Below, in pieces: positions 36,704-45,012 of a stretch of DNA of 64,000 nucleotides. The stretch is from contig NZ_CP121685.1 in assembly GCF_029760915.1 (NCBI RefSeq), forward strand, positions 532,001 through 596,000, written 5' to 3'. The stretch comes from Olleya sp. YS. GTDB lineage: Bacteria; Bacteroidota; Bacteroidia; Flavobacteriales; Flavobacteriaceae. Every line of letters starts with the position of its first letter. Position 1 is the first letter of the stretch. The notes below the pieces were generated by a model. The model worked only from the letters and a program-made list of their open reading frames with translations. It was not told the DNA's origin and did no database searches. The position numbers were made by a program, and so were the translations under genes.

Positions 36704-37609
36704 CTATAACTTCTCTGCAATGCGCAATTTTGCACTACGCGCTCTGTTGTTTAATTTTATTTCTTCTTTAGTGGGCACTATTAGTCCACCAACTTTTTTT
36801 AATGGTACTTCAAAATGTCCAAACACATCACGTTCTGGCTCACCTTCAAACAATCCGTTTCTTATAAACCGTTTAACTAATCTATCTTCTAGACTGTGAT
36901 AAGAGATTAAACTTAATCGGCCTTTTGGTTTTAAAATTTCTGGTGTTTGTTGCAAAAACTCTTTTAAAGCTTCAATTTCTTGATTAACTTCAATCCTTAT
37001 GGCTTGATAGATTTGAGCTAATATTTTGTTTTCGTGTTTAGGAGCTAAAAACTTTTGAAGCACTTTTTTAAGTTGCTCGCTGGTTTTTATAACTTCATTT
37101 TTACGATGCTCGACAATTAATCTTGCCATAGCTGGAGCAGCACGAAGCTCTCCATATTGAGATAAGACTTGTCTTAGTTGCTCTTCTTCATATTCATTGA
37201 CTACATGGTAAGCAGACAATTGACTATTTTGGTTCATGCGCATATCCAAATTGGCTTCAAAACGTGTTGAAAACCCTCGTTCTGCGACATCAAACTGATG
37301 TGAGGATACTCCAAAATCTGCTAAAACTCCATCTACTTCTTTGACTCCATGAAAGCGCAAAAAGCGTTTGATATATCTAAAATTTTCATGAATAAGTGTA
37401 AATCTAGGATCATCAATAGCATTTTCTAGCGCATCTTTGTCTTGGTCAAACGCATATAACTTTCCATTTTCACCCAAACGATTTAAAATTTCTTGACTAT
37501 GTCCACCACCTCCAAAGGTGACATCTACATAAACGCCATCTTTTTTGATTGCTAAACCATCAACCGTTTCGTGTAATAATACTGGATTATGATATGCTGT
37601 CATCTCCAT
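36704..37609 (-). CDS. rsmH: 16S rRNA m4C1402 methyltransferase RsmH (MraW)
   Basis: RsmH methylates N4 of C1402 in 16S rRNA. The 301-residue protein opens with YHNPVLLHETVDGL and the SAM-binding VDVTFGGGGHSQEIL near residue 27, then GVLADFGVSSHQFD near 95 and the RLSLISYHSLEDRLVKRF motif near 231. An ATG at 37603, two codons in, is an alternative start. The start overlaps the end of mraZ by 23 bases. Its position as second dcw gene is conserved across bacteria. Confidence 0.97.
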   Translation of the reverse strand: MEMTAYHNPVLLHETVDGLAIKKDGVYVDVTFGGGGHSQEILNRLGENGKLYAFDQDKDALENAIDDPRFTLIHENFRYIKRFLRFHGVKEVDGVLADFGVSSHQFDVAERGFSTRFEANLDMRMNQNSQLSAYHVVNEYEEEQLRQVLSQYGELRAAPAMARLIVEHRKNEVIKTSEQLKKVLQKFLAPKHENKILAQIYQAIRIEVNQEIEALKEFLQQTPEILKPKGRLSLISYHSLEDRLVKRFIRNGLFEGEPERDVFGHFEVPLKKVGGLIVPTKEEIKLNNRARSAKLRIAEKL

Positions 37610-38057
37610 CGTCTTGACCCATTACCTCTTCCGCTAAATCTGCAAAATCACCTGTTGCATCATCAATAGCTTTTTCATACTTCGTTTTGTCCCAAATTTC
37701 TACAATATTCACAGCAGAAGACATTACGATATCTTTGGTTATAGAAGCAAAACCAACTAAGTCTTTTGGAATTAACAAACGTCCATTAGCATCTACTTCT
37801 ACCATTTTTACACCAGCAGTAAACCTGCGGATAAAATCGTTATTCTTCTTTTTAAAACGATTTAGCTTATTTACTTTTTGCATTAACGCATTCCATTCTT
37901 GCATAGGATACAATTCCAAACATTCTTGAAACACCGCACGTTTTAACACAAAGCCATTTTGCAACTCAGACGCCAACTGTTTTTTTAATGCAGCAGGTAG
38001 CATTAGCCTTCCTTTTGCATCTACTTTACATTCGTATGTTCCTATTAATGAGTTCAA
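37587..38057 (-). CDS. mraZ: Transcriptional regulator MraZ
   Basis: MraZ is the DNA-binding regulator of the dcw cluster, with two SpoVT/AbrB-like repeats: GTYECKVDAKGRLMLPAALK (about 6-25) and VKMVEVDANGRLLIPKDLVG (about 86-105). I chose the TTG at 38057 (M-N-S-L-I-G-T-Y), giving 156 residues and the usual N-terminus. The longer frame to 38123 would run through the promoter element and into the direct repeats. A three-copy 10-bp repeat lies just upstream and is probably its own operator. Confidence 0.95.
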   Translation of the reverse strand: MNSLIGTYECKVDAKGRLMLPAALKKQLASELQNGFVLKRAVFQECLELYPMQEWNALMQKVNKLNRFKKKNNDFIRRFTAGVKMVEVDANGRLLIPKDLVGFASITKDIVMSSAVNIVEIWDKTKYEKAIDDATGDFADLAEEVMGQDDGDDSIS

Positions 38058-38089
38058 AACCGTTTTGTCTTTGAAAATTTTGTAAAAAT

Positions 38090-38097
38090 CAAATATA
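38090..38097 (-). promoter_or_regulatory. TAnnTTTG promoter element for the dcw operon
   Basis: On the minus strand this reads TATATTTG, 32 bases before the mraZ TTG start. The expected -33 position falls inside the direct repeats at 38106-38135, so a repressor bound there would compete with RNA polymerase. Confidence 0.65.
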
Positions 38098-38105
38098 TTG
38101 AAAAT

Positions 38106-38135
38106 TTTACCACATTTTACCACATTTTACCACAT
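38106..38135 (-). promoter_or_regulatory. mraZ: Candidate MraZ operator: three 10-bp direct repeats
   Basis: TTTTACCACA occurs three times in a row without mismatch (minus strand TGTGGTAAAA). MraZ in E. coli and mycoplasmas binds short G/T-rich direct repeats with about 10-bp periodicity just upstream of mraZ. The spacing, position and TGTGG core fit. Confidence 0.8.
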
Positions 38136-38305
38136 TGTTAATAAGTATTCTAATTTTAACAGTTTTAAGGAGTAATAAAATCTTGTGAAACAAGTAAAAC
38201 AGAACGTTTAAAGAGTTATCATCAAGTGGGAGTTTATTAAGTTTATTTAAACTAAATATCAACAGAACTAAATTATTAAAATAGCTGTTTTTTAAATGAA
38301 ATAGT

Positions 38306-38313
38306 TATATTTG
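38306..38313 (+). promoter_or_regulatory. TAnnTTTG promoter element for the alpha/beta hydrolase gene
   Basis: TATATTTG is an exact match 26 bases before the ATG at 38340. No clear -33 TTG is seen. Confidence 0.55.
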
Positions 38314-38339
38314 CTTTTGATGTAAACTACTAACCGTTA

Positions 38340-39104
38340 ATGACGCGTACTCTTAAAAAAGAAGGAAAATTCAACTACATAGAAGTTGGTGAAGGTCAAC
38401 CAATAATTGTACTTCATGGACTAATGGGAGGGCTAAGTAACTTTGAAGCAGTCACTACTTTTTTTAGTGAAAAAGGCTACAAAGTTATTATTCCTGAATT
38501 ACCTATTTACAGTATGTCTTTATTAAAGACTAATGTTAAAGCATTTGCTAAATACTTACACGATTTTATTGCTTTTAAAGAGCTTAACAATGTGGTTTTA
38601 CTAGGTAATTCTTTAGGAGGACATATTGGATTATACCACACTAAAATGTTTCCGGAAAAAGTCAAAGCTTTAGTCATTACAGGGAGTTCTGGTTTGTATG
38701 AAAGTGCAATGGGTGGAGGCTATACCAAACGTAGCGATTACGAAGTAATTAAGAAAAAAGCACAAGAAGTATTTTATGATCCTGCGGTAGCTACCAAAGA
38801 GATTGTTGATGAGGTTTATGAAACAGTAAACGATAGACATAAACTTATCAAAACTTTAGCAATTGCCAAAAGTGCCATTCGACATAATATGGCAAAAGAT
38901 TTGCCTAAAATGCAAACTCCAACTTGTATTATTTGGGGGAAAAACGATGGAGTTACTCCTCCAGAAGTTGCAGACGAGTTTAATAGTTTATTACCAGATT
39001 CTGATTTGTTTTGGATTGATAAATGTGGTCATGCTGCCATGATGGAACATCCAGAAACCTTCAATCAGATTTTGTTAGACTGGTTTAAAAAAAGAAATAT
39101 TTAG
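38340..39104 (+). CDS. Alpha/beta hydrolase
   Basis: The 254-residue cytoplasmic protein has the alpha/beta hydrolase fold: oxyanion segment VLHGLMGGLSNF near residue 25, nucleophile elbow LGNSLGGHIGLYH near 90 (Ser in GNSLGG), acid WGKNDGVTPPEVADEF near 200, and His in KCGHAAMMEHPETF near 230. All three catalytic residues are present. The substrate cannot be deduced. It is divergent from mraZ with its own promoter match, and ysxC follows after 64 bases. Confidence 0.9.
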   Translation: MTRTLKKEGKFNYIEVGEGQPIIVLHGLMGGLSNFEAVTTFFSEKGYKVIIPELPIYSMSLLKTNVKAFAKYLHDFIAFKELNNVVLLGNSLGGHIGLYHTKMFPEKVKALVITGSSGLYESAMGGGYTKRSDYEVIKKKAQEVFYDPAVATKEIVDEVYETVNDRHKLIKTLAIAKSAIRHNMAKDLPKMQTPTCIIWGKNDGVTPPEVADEFNSLLPDSDLFWIDKCGHAAMMEHPETFNQILLDWFKKRNI

Positions 39105-39168
39105 ATTTCAAATAAACCCACAATACTTATATAAAGTCCGTTTACACGAAAAATAAAAAACTTTATCT

Positions 39169-39774
39169 ATGCATATTAAATCTGCAGAATTTGTAGTAAG
39201 TAACTCTGATGTTACCAAATGTCCCAAAGATCGTATACCAGAATACGCCTTTATTGGACGTAGTAATGTCGGAAAATCTTCCTTAATTAATATGCTGACT
39301 AGTAGAAAAAGCTTAGCAAAAACCTCTGGACGCCCAGGAAAAACACAGTTAATTAATCATTTCTTAATTAATGACAATTGGTTTTTGGTAGATTTACCTG
39401 GCTATGGTTATGCAAGGGTTTCTAAAAGTACCAAAAAAGTCTTTCAAAAATTTATAACTCAATATTTTGAGCATCGTGAGCAATTAGTTACTGCATTTGT
39501 ATTGGTTGATATAAGACACAAACCACAACCTATTGATCAAGAGTTTATGCAATATTTGGGCGAAAGTGGCATCCCATTTTCAATAATATTTACTAAAGCA
39601 GATAAGCTAAGACCTAAAGCTATTGAAGACCATGTTGAAGCTTACAAAAATATCTTGTTAGAAACTTGGGAAGAAATGCCAAATTACTTTATAACTTCCT
39701 CAAGCAAAGACATTGGCAAAGACGAGGTCTTAAGTTATATTGATGGATTGAATACAAGCATAATAATAGATTAA
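39169..39774 (+). CDS. ysxC: Ribosome biogenesis GTPase YsxC/EngB (YihA)
   Basis: This essential GTPase helps assemble the large ribosomal subunit. The 201-residue protein has G1 FIGRSNVGKSSLINML near residue 29, G2 around KTSGRPGKTQLINHF, G3 VDLPGYGYA near 77, G4 FTKADKL near 145 and G5 TSSSKDIGK near 177, the single-G-domain TrmE-Era class. The gene follows the hydrolase with no clear terminator, so read-through is possible. Confidence 0.95.
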   Translation: MHIKSAEFVVSNSDVTKCPKDRIPEYAFIGRSNVGKSSLINMLTSRKSLAKTSGRPGKTQLINHFLINDNWFLVDLPGYGYARVSKSTKKVFQKFITQYFEHREQLVTAFVLVDIRHKPQPIDQEFMQYLGESGIPFSIIFTKADKLRPKAIEDHVEAYKNILLETWEEMPNYFITSSSKDIGKDEVLSYIDGLNTSIIID

Positions 39775-39877
39775 ATTATATCAACATTAATATAATGTGA
39801 TTACACTTAATTTCTAATTCTTAATAAACAATTAATACTATCACGAAGGTTATTAGTAATAACTTTTAGACTACCGT

Positions 39878-40426
39878 ATGAATATCAAAAAAACACTATA
39901 CAATTTTGCAAACTGGATATTTACTGGTTTGACTTTTATAGGATTTATATTGATTTACATTGGTATTGGCGCACGAGGTAGATTTAGAGGAGGCGGAGAA
40001 CCAAATATATATTTTGTTCTAATTGGAATTGTATTGATTTTGCCACTTATAATTTATTTGATAAAATCAAAGATTATGATTAGAAAAGCGATTGATAAAA
40101 ACACCAACCGTGTCAATACATTAATAAAAAATGGAGATAAACTTATAATTGATTTAGATACACTAGTTATAAAGTCTAATAGTTACAAACAAGACATAGA
40201 AGTTGGAAGGGGATATAATACACGAAATGAATATATAGATATCAATCACAATGTAATTGTACTTGAAATTCCATATAAAAATATTTTAATTAAATATAAA
40301 TTGAATATTAATATGGATACTACCAAATTAAAAATGCACTTTGCAATTAAAGAGAGAACGGAGTTATATATTGATCCTAATAATCCAACCAATAACTATT
40401 TAGATTTGAGGTTCTTAGAAAATTAA
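39878..40426 (+). CDS. Membrane protein of unknown function
   Basis: The 182-residue protein has two hydrophobic segments (about 10-32 and 47-63) separated by a short RGRFRGGGEPN loop. A soluble domain of about 115 residues follows with alternating strands (KLIIDLDTLVIKS, HNVIVLEIPYKNILIKYKLNI). I recognise no family. It is flanked by AT-rich spacers and appears to be a single gene. Its codon use and base composition look like the neighbours. Confidence 0.65.
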   Translation: MNIKKTLYNFANWIFTGLTFIGFILIYIGIGARGRFRGGGEPNIYFVLIGIVLILPLIIYLIKSKIMIRKAIDKNTNRVNTLIKNGDKLIIDLDTLVIKSNSYKQDIEVGRGYNTRNEYIDINHNVIVLEIPYKNILIKYKLNINMDTTKLKMHFAIKERTELYIDPNNPTNNYLDLRFLEN

Positions 40427-40510
40427 CTAGTGCTTCAATTATAAAGTGTACATTATTTAACTATTAATTCTTTTCAAAAATTTATTTATTGCCACTAATA
40501 TTTATAAACA

Positions 40511-40545
40511 AAAAAAATTAAGAACCTAAAATTAGATTCTTAATT
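40511..40545 (-). terminator. Terminator of the small DUF3185-like gene
   Basis: On the minus strand AATTAAGAA pairs with TTCTTAATT and is followed by a long T-run. Confidence 0.75.
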
Positions 40546-40578
40546 AGTTTTATAGAAATACTTCTAATAATAAATAAA

Positions 40579-40782
40579 TTAATCTTTCTTACCTCCTAAA
40601 AAAGCGACTATTAAAGCCACAACACCTAAACCTATTGTAATATATGAGTTAGTATTGTCTTGAGCTTCCATATTTAAAGGCCCTACGCTAATTGCTGCTT
40701 CTGGAGCAATCATAGTATAAATTCCATAAATTAATAGTGCAATTCCTGCAACCATTAATACTAATTTGATAGTTTTATTCAT
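40579..40782 (-). CDS. Small two-helix membrane protein, DUF3185-like
   Basis: The 67-residue protein has two transmembrane helices (about 6-24 and 46-62) joined by a loop (EAAISVGPLNMEAQDNTNS) and ends GGKKD. The layout and the N-terminal LMVAGIALLIYGIYTM segment resemble DUF3185 small membrane proteins of unknown function. It is probably monocistronic, with its own terminator. Confidence 0.7.
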   Translation of the reverse strand: MNKTIKLVLMVAGIALLIYGIYTMIAPEAAISVGPLNMEAQDNTNSYITIGLGVVALIVAFLGGKKD

Positions 40783-40863
40783 AAAAATTAAGTTTAGTTA
40801 GTTTTTGAAAGATAGTTATTTTTATTTAAAACCAACTAAACACATAATTATAAAGCTTTTAAA

Positions 40864-41565
40864 CTAATGTTCAAATTTGGCTTCAAATAAATGAGCAAAA
40901 TGCTTCAAAATTTTTGCTTTAACCTCTGCTTCATCGACAGTTTTGGCACCTAATTCTACATGTAAAGAAGTGACAGCTTTTCCTCGTATTCCACATGGAA
41001 TAATATTATCAAAATAACCCAAATTAGCATTTACATTTAGTGCAAATCCATGCATAGTAACCCATCTGCTAGCTCGCACTCCCATTGCACAAATCTTTCT
41101 TGCAAACGGTGTTCCTACATCTAACCAAACACCAGTTTCTCCTTCGCTTCTTGTGGCTTTCAAACCGTATTCATCTAACGTTAAAATAATCACTTCTTCC
41201 AGAAAACGTAAGTATTTATGGATATCCGTAAAGAAATTATCTAAATCTAAAATGGGATAACCAACAATTTGTCCAGGACCATGATACGTAATATCACCTC
41301 CTCTGTTAATTTTATAGAACGTAGCATCTTTTTCTTTAAGTTGATTTTCGTCTAATAATAAATTAGACAAATCACCACTTTTACCTAGAGTGTAAACATG
41401 TGGATGCTCTACAAATAAGAAATAATTATCGGTTTGCAATCCAGCAGCTTCACGCCTATTTTTGATTTTAGTGTCTAAAACACCTTTAAATAATTGCTCT
41501 TGGTAATCCCAAGTTGATTTAAAGTCTTTGGTTCCTAAATCTTGTAATTTAATGCTTTTATTCAT
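40864..41565 (-). CDS. lipB: Octanoyltransferase LipB
   Basis: LipB moves the octanoyl group from acyl carrier protein to lipoyl domains of 2-oxoacid dehydrogenases and the glycine cleavage system. The 233-residue protein shows FVEHPHVYTLGKSGD near residue 50, RGGDITYHGPGQIVGYPI near 86, the RKICAMGVRASRWVTMHGFALNV region with the conserved Lys near 147, and the catalytic Cys in IIPCGIRGKAVTSL near 187. I chose the ATG at 41565 because the in-frame GTG at 41583 overlaps the promoter element. Confidence 0.95.
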   Translation of the reverse strand: MNKSIKLQDLGTKDFKSTWDYQEQLFKGVLDTKIKNRREAAGLQTDNYFLFVEHPHVYTLGKSGDLSNLLLDENQLKEKDATFYKINRGGDITYHGPGQIVGYPILDLDNFFTDIHKYLRFLEEVIILTLDEYGLKATRSEGETGVWLDVGTPFARKICAMGVRASRWVTMHGFALNVNANLGYFDNIIPCGIRGKAVTSLHVELGAKTVDEAEVKAKILKHFAHLFEAKFEH

Positions 41566-41582
41566 TCCAAAAATTAATACCA

Positions 41583-41590
41583 CAAAGATA
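41583..41590 (-). promoter_or_regulatory. TAnnTTTG promoter element for lipB
   Basis: The minus strand reads TATCTTTG with a TTG 21 bases upstream (41612-41614), 17 bases before the chosen ATG. Confidence 0.65.
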
Positions 41591-41690
41591 CACTTTATCT
41601 AAGTCATTCACCAATAAAAGAAAACGCAAACATCATGTAAACCGCCTTTAAATTCTTTAATTTAATTGAAAAAATCGTAAATCAAATCGC

Positions 41691-41698
41691 TATATTTG
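41691..41698 (+). promoter_or_regulatory. TAnnTTTG promoter element for lysS
   Basis: TATATTTG has a TTG at 41666-41668 (22-base spacer), 25 bases before the ATG. The spacer contains the AAAATCGTAAATC word also found before accD. Confidence 0.65.
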
Positions 41699-41723
41699 TG
41701 CCTTTAAAATTTACAAAGGTATT

Positions 41724-43418
41724 ATGTCACAATTATCTGAGCAAGAGCTCGTACGAAGAGAAAAACTTGCAAAATTACGCGAGTTAGGTATCAATCCTTA
41801 TCCAGCAGATTTATTTCCAGTTTCTGATAATTCTAAACAGATTAAACAGGACTTTAAAGAAGGTAAACAGGTTATTATTGCTGGTCGTTTAATGTCTCGT
41901 CGTATTCAAGGTAATGCTAGTTTTGCAGAATTGCAAGATAGCGAAGGACGTATACAAGTGTATTTTAATAGAGACGAAATTTGTACTGGAGAAGACAAAA
42001 CAAAATACAATACTGTCTATAAAAAACTACTAGATATTGGTGATTTTATAGGTGTTGAAGGTGAGTTATTTACCACTAAAGTAGGCGAAAAAACTGTTTT
42101 AGTTAAAGATTTTAAAGTACTAAGTAAAGCTTTAAAACCGTTACCGCAACCTCGTGTTGATGCAGACGGAAAAGTACACGATGCTTTTACAGATCCAGAA
42201 CAACGTTATAGACAACGTTATGCAGATTTAGTAGTTAATCCTCACGTTAAAGACGTGTTTATTAAGCGAACAAAGTTGTTTAATGCCATGCGTGAATTTT
42301 TTAATACATCAGGATATTTTGAAGTCGAAACGCCAATTTTACAACCTATTCCTGGTGGTGCAGCAGCACGACCATTTGTAACGCATCATAACAGTTTAGA
42401 TATTCCGTTGTACATGCGTATTGCTAACGAACTGTACTTAAAACGACTAATTGTTGGTGGTTTTGAAGGTGTGTATGAGTTTTCTAAAAACTTCCGTAAC
42501 GAAGGGATGGACAGAACACACAACCCAGAATTTACAGCAATGGAAATTTATGTAGCCTACAAAGACTACAATTGGATGATGGACTTTTGCGAGCAACTGT
42601 TAGAACATTGTGCTATTGCTGTAAACGGAACATCAAAAGCCACTTTTGGTGAGCACGAAATTGACTTTAAAGCACCTTACGCTAGAGTCACTATGGCGGA
42701 TTCTATTAAACATTTTACAGGGTTTGACATCACAGGTAAAACAGAAGCTGAAATTAGACAAGCTGCAAAGGACTTAGGTGTTGAAGTAGATGAAACTATG
42801 GGTAAAGGAAAATTGATTGATGAGATTTTTGGTGAAAAATGTGAAGGCAATTACATACAACCTACATTTATTACTGACTACCCTAAAGAGATGAGCCCAT
42901 TGTGCAAAGAGCATAGAGATAATCCAGAATTAACTGAGCGTTTTGAGCTTATGGTTTGTGGTAAAGAAATAGCTAATGCGTATTCAGAACTTAACGATCC
43001 TATAGATCAGCGTCAACGTTTTGAACATCAATTAAAACTAGCTGCTAAAGGAGATGATGAAGCTACCGAATTTATAGACCACGACTTTTTACGCGCCTTA
43101 GAATACGGAATGCCTCCAACCTCTGGAATGGGAATTGGAATGGACCGTTTAATTATGTTTTTAACTAACAATCAATCCATACAAGAGGTGTTATTTTTCC
43201 CGCAAATGCGACCAGAAAAGAAACCACTCGCTATAAGTGATGAAGCTAAAGAAGTACTAAAAACATTAAAGACTGCTGAAAAGTTAGAGTTATCAGATTT
43301 AAAAACACAATCTGGCTTAAGTAACAAAAAATGGGATAAAACCATTAAAGAATTAACCAAAAATAATTTGGCTAAAGTTGAAAAAACAGATAGCGGATTA
43401 TTTGTTGAGATTGTCTAA
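41724..43418 (+). CDS. lysS: Lysyl-tRNA synthetase (class II)
   Basis: LysRS charges tRNA-Lys. The 564-residue protein has an OB-fold anticodon domain (about 55-150, GRLMSRRIQGNASFAELQDSEG), then the class II core: motif 1 near 195-225 (FEVETPILQPIPGGAAARPF), motif 2 near 250 (FRNEGMDRTHNPEF) and motif 3 GMGIGMDRLIMFLT near 470. After the usual end (FFPQMRPEKK) a further 65 residues form a small helical extension (EVLKTLKTAEKLELSDLKTQSGLSNK...), resembling a winged-helix. E. coli LysRS (505) lacks it; I recall it in other Bacteroidota. Confidence 0.96.
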   Translation: MSQLSEQELVRREKLAKLRELGINPYPADLFPVSDNSKQIKQDFKEGKQVIIAGRLMSRRIQGNASFAELQDSEGRIQVYFNRDEICTGEDKTKYNTVYKKLLDIGDFIGVEGELFTTKVGEKTVLVKDFKVLSKALKPLPQPRVDADGKVHDAFTDPEQRYRQRYADLVVNPHVKDVFIKRTKLFNAMREFFNTSGYFEVETPILQPIPGGAAARPFVTHHNSLDIPLYMRIANELYLKRLIVGGFEGVYEFSKNFRNEGMDRTHNPEFTAMEIYVAYKDYNWMMDFCEQLLEHCAIAVNGTSKATFGEHEIDFKAPYARVTMADSIKHFTGFDITGKTEAEIRQAAKDLGVEVDETMGKGKLIDEIFGEKCEGNYIQPTFITDYPKEMSPLCKEHRDNPELTERFELMVCGKEIANAYSELNDPIDQRQRFEHQLKLAAKGDDEATEFIDHDFLRALEYGMPPTSGMGIGMDRLIMFLTNNQSIQEVLFFPQMRPEKKPLAISDEAKEVLKTLKTAEKLELSDLKTQSGLSNKKWDKTIKELTKNNLAKVEKTDSGLFVEIV

Positions 43419-43450
43419 ATCAATTTCATTGACAACATAATGTTATAATT

Positions 43451-43482
43451 AAAGGAATTGCAGAAATGTGATTCCTTTTGCA
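43451..43482 (+). terminator. Probable terminator after lysS
   Basis: AAAGGAAT pairs with ATTCCTTT across a 12-base loop and is followed by TTTGC. The short T-run makes it moderate. Confidence 0.55.
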
Positions 43483-43963
43483 TTCAATTAAACTTTAGTT
43501 TAAAAATTTCTGATAAAATATTTAGACAAGATTTTATAATATCAATTCTTTTTTGACAATCCAATCCTAGTTGTCTTAATACTTTTATTCTGATACTTTT
43601 GTTTTGATAAAGTAATAACAGATATTATAGTTTTAAATGCAATACACACTTATAACTGTAAACCATTATTAGTTTTCAAAGTCATCATCTGTTTCTAAAT
43701 CACCATCCAAAGCATCAGAAAAAAGCATAAAAATAGATTGTAATAAATTCATGATTCAATAATTTTTTGGTTTCATTATTCTTACGAAAATTAAGCGTAC
43801 TTGGTTTTATTATTAAACTTAAAGTACTAATCTACTATAAACTATACATTTATTAACCTACAAGATTTTTACTGTTAATTAAAAGCTAAAAATACTAAGA
43901 CAATTAAACTATTTTAAAATAGTAATGTCTTAGCAGTATATAAATTTTAAACAAAAAATAAAC
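43483..43963. other. AT-rich intergenic region with one possible small ORF
   Basis: About 480 bases without a clear gene. The only item I could support is a 27-codon minus-strand ORF (43669-43752). I see no tRNA, riboswitch or exact TAnnTTTG element close to the next start. Confidence 0.5.
43669..43752 (-). CDS. Possible small acidic protein (27 residues)
   Basis: The reading frame starts with ATG at 43752 and encodes MNLLQSIFMLFSDALDGDLE followed by TDDDFEN. It has a hydrophobic N-terminal half and a strongly acidic tail, which is non-random in an AT-rich spacer. A near-consensus TAATTTTC lies upstream on the minus strand. There is no family match I can name. It may equally be chance. Confidence 0.25.
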   Translation of the reverse strand: MNLLQSIFMLFSDALDGDLETDDDFEN

Positions 43964-44461
43964 ATGAAACAATTAGTAATAGTAGCTTTAGCTTTAATCA
44001 CTTTTCAAGCTAATGCACAAGACAGAAAAGAAAATAAAAGAGGAGATAGAGCAGACCGTTTAGAAAAACGTATGGAATTAGAGCCTCAAGAAATGGCTGA
44101 ATTACAAACAAAAAAAATGACCTTGCATTTAGATTTAACAGAAGCACAACAAAAAAAGGTGATGGCTTTAAATTTAGAAAATGCTAAAAAGCGTAAAGAG
44201 GTTATGAAAAAACGTCTTGAATCAAAAGATGAAAAAACAAAGCCTACTAAAGAGGAAAAGTTAAAACGAATCAATGACAGATTAGACCAGCAAATAGCTA
44301 CGAAGAAGAAAATGAAAGAGATTTTGACCGCTGAGCAATATGATAAATGGGAAAAGTCTCAAGTAAAAAGAGGAAACAGAAGTAAAAAAATGAAACAAGG
44401 TGCAAAAAAAAGAATGGCACATAAAAAAGAATTAGGTAAAGAAGAACTTAACGAAGATTAA
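43964..44461 (+). CDS. Exported, charged helical protein with LTxxQ-type motifs
   Basis: The 165-residue protein has a signal peptide (MKQLVIVALALITFQANAQ) and a very charged helical body rich in Lys and Glu. Two segments, LDLTEAQQKKVMAL near residue 56 and ILTAEQYDKWEK near 120, resemble the LTxxQ motif of Spy/CpxP-type periplasmic proteins and the DUF4890 group of Bacteroidota. Spy and CpxP are envelope-stress chaperones or repressors, but that role is not shown here. The C-terminal 35 residues are strongly basic. The next gene encodes a similar small exported protein. Confidence 0.7.
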   Translation: MKQLVIVALALITFQANAQDRKENKRGDRADRLEKRMELEPQEMAELQTKKMTLHLDLTEAQQKKVMALNLENAKKRKEVMKKRLESKDEKTKPTKEEKLKRINDRLDQQIATKKKMKEILTAEQYDKWEKSQVKRGNRSKKMKQGAKKRMAHKKELGKEELNED

Positions 44462-44485
44462 ACCTAATAATTTACGTTTAAAGGT

Positions 44486-44519
44486 AAAAAAGCACTGATT
44501 ATCTATTCAGTGCTTTTTT
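44486..44519 (+). terminator. Rho-independent terminator
   Basis: AAAAAAGCACTGA pairs with TCAGTGCTTTTTT, 8-base loop, ending in a T-run. Confidence 0.9.
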
Positions 44520-44580
44520 ATTTGTAATTATTAAACAAAAAGTGTTACTTTGAGAGTATAATTAATTAACTCTTACAACA

Positions 44581-44940
44581 ATGAAAAAATTATTTACGCT
44601 TTGCCTTTTTGTATTTGGTTTGTTTTTAGCAACCAACTCTGCTCATGCTCAACAAAAATTTAGTGCAGAAATTAATGATGCTGCTCAAACTAAAGCAATT
44701 GAGTTTGGTCGTTTTTTAAAGGCTGACAAAGCAACACAAGAATCTATATTTATTGCTTATCAAGAATTTTACGCTAAATCTGAAACTTTAAATAATATCT
44801 ATAAAAAAGGAACCAGTGATTACACTGATTTAGAAACAAAACTAAACCAGCGTTTACTATCTCAGATGGATGAAGCTCTGACGGACGAACAATATGCTAA
44901 GTATTTAGAATTAACAGATCAATCTGGTAATCAAGAGTAA
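44581..44940 (+). CDS. Small exported helical protein
   Basis: The 119-residue protein has a signal peptide (residues 1-24, ending AHAQQ) and a helical body with AIEFGRFLKADKATQESIFIAYQEFY and, near the end, MDEALTDEQYAKYLEL. The LTDEQY element parallels LTAEQY in the preceding gene, so the two may be distant relatives. It has its own terminators on both sides, so it is separately transcribed. Function unknown. Confidence 0.7.
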   Translation: MKKLFTLCLFVFGLFLATNSAHAQQKFSAEINDAAQTKAIEFGRFLKADKATQESIFIAYQEFYAKSETLNNIYKKGTSDYTDLETKLNQRLLSQMDEALTDEQYAKYLELTDQSGNQE

Positions 44941-44957
44941 ATAATTAACACTTATAT

Positions 44958-44993
44958 AAAAAAGCCGATTATATTTCTATAATCGGCTTTTTT
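44958..44993. terminator. Bidirectional terminator between convergent genes
   Basis: AAAAAAGCCGATTATA pairs perfectly with TATAATCGGCTTTTTT. It serves the small exported protein on the plus strand and hemL on the minus strand. Confidence 0.92.
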
Positions 44994-45012
44994 ATGTTTA
45001 AAGATATATTGA

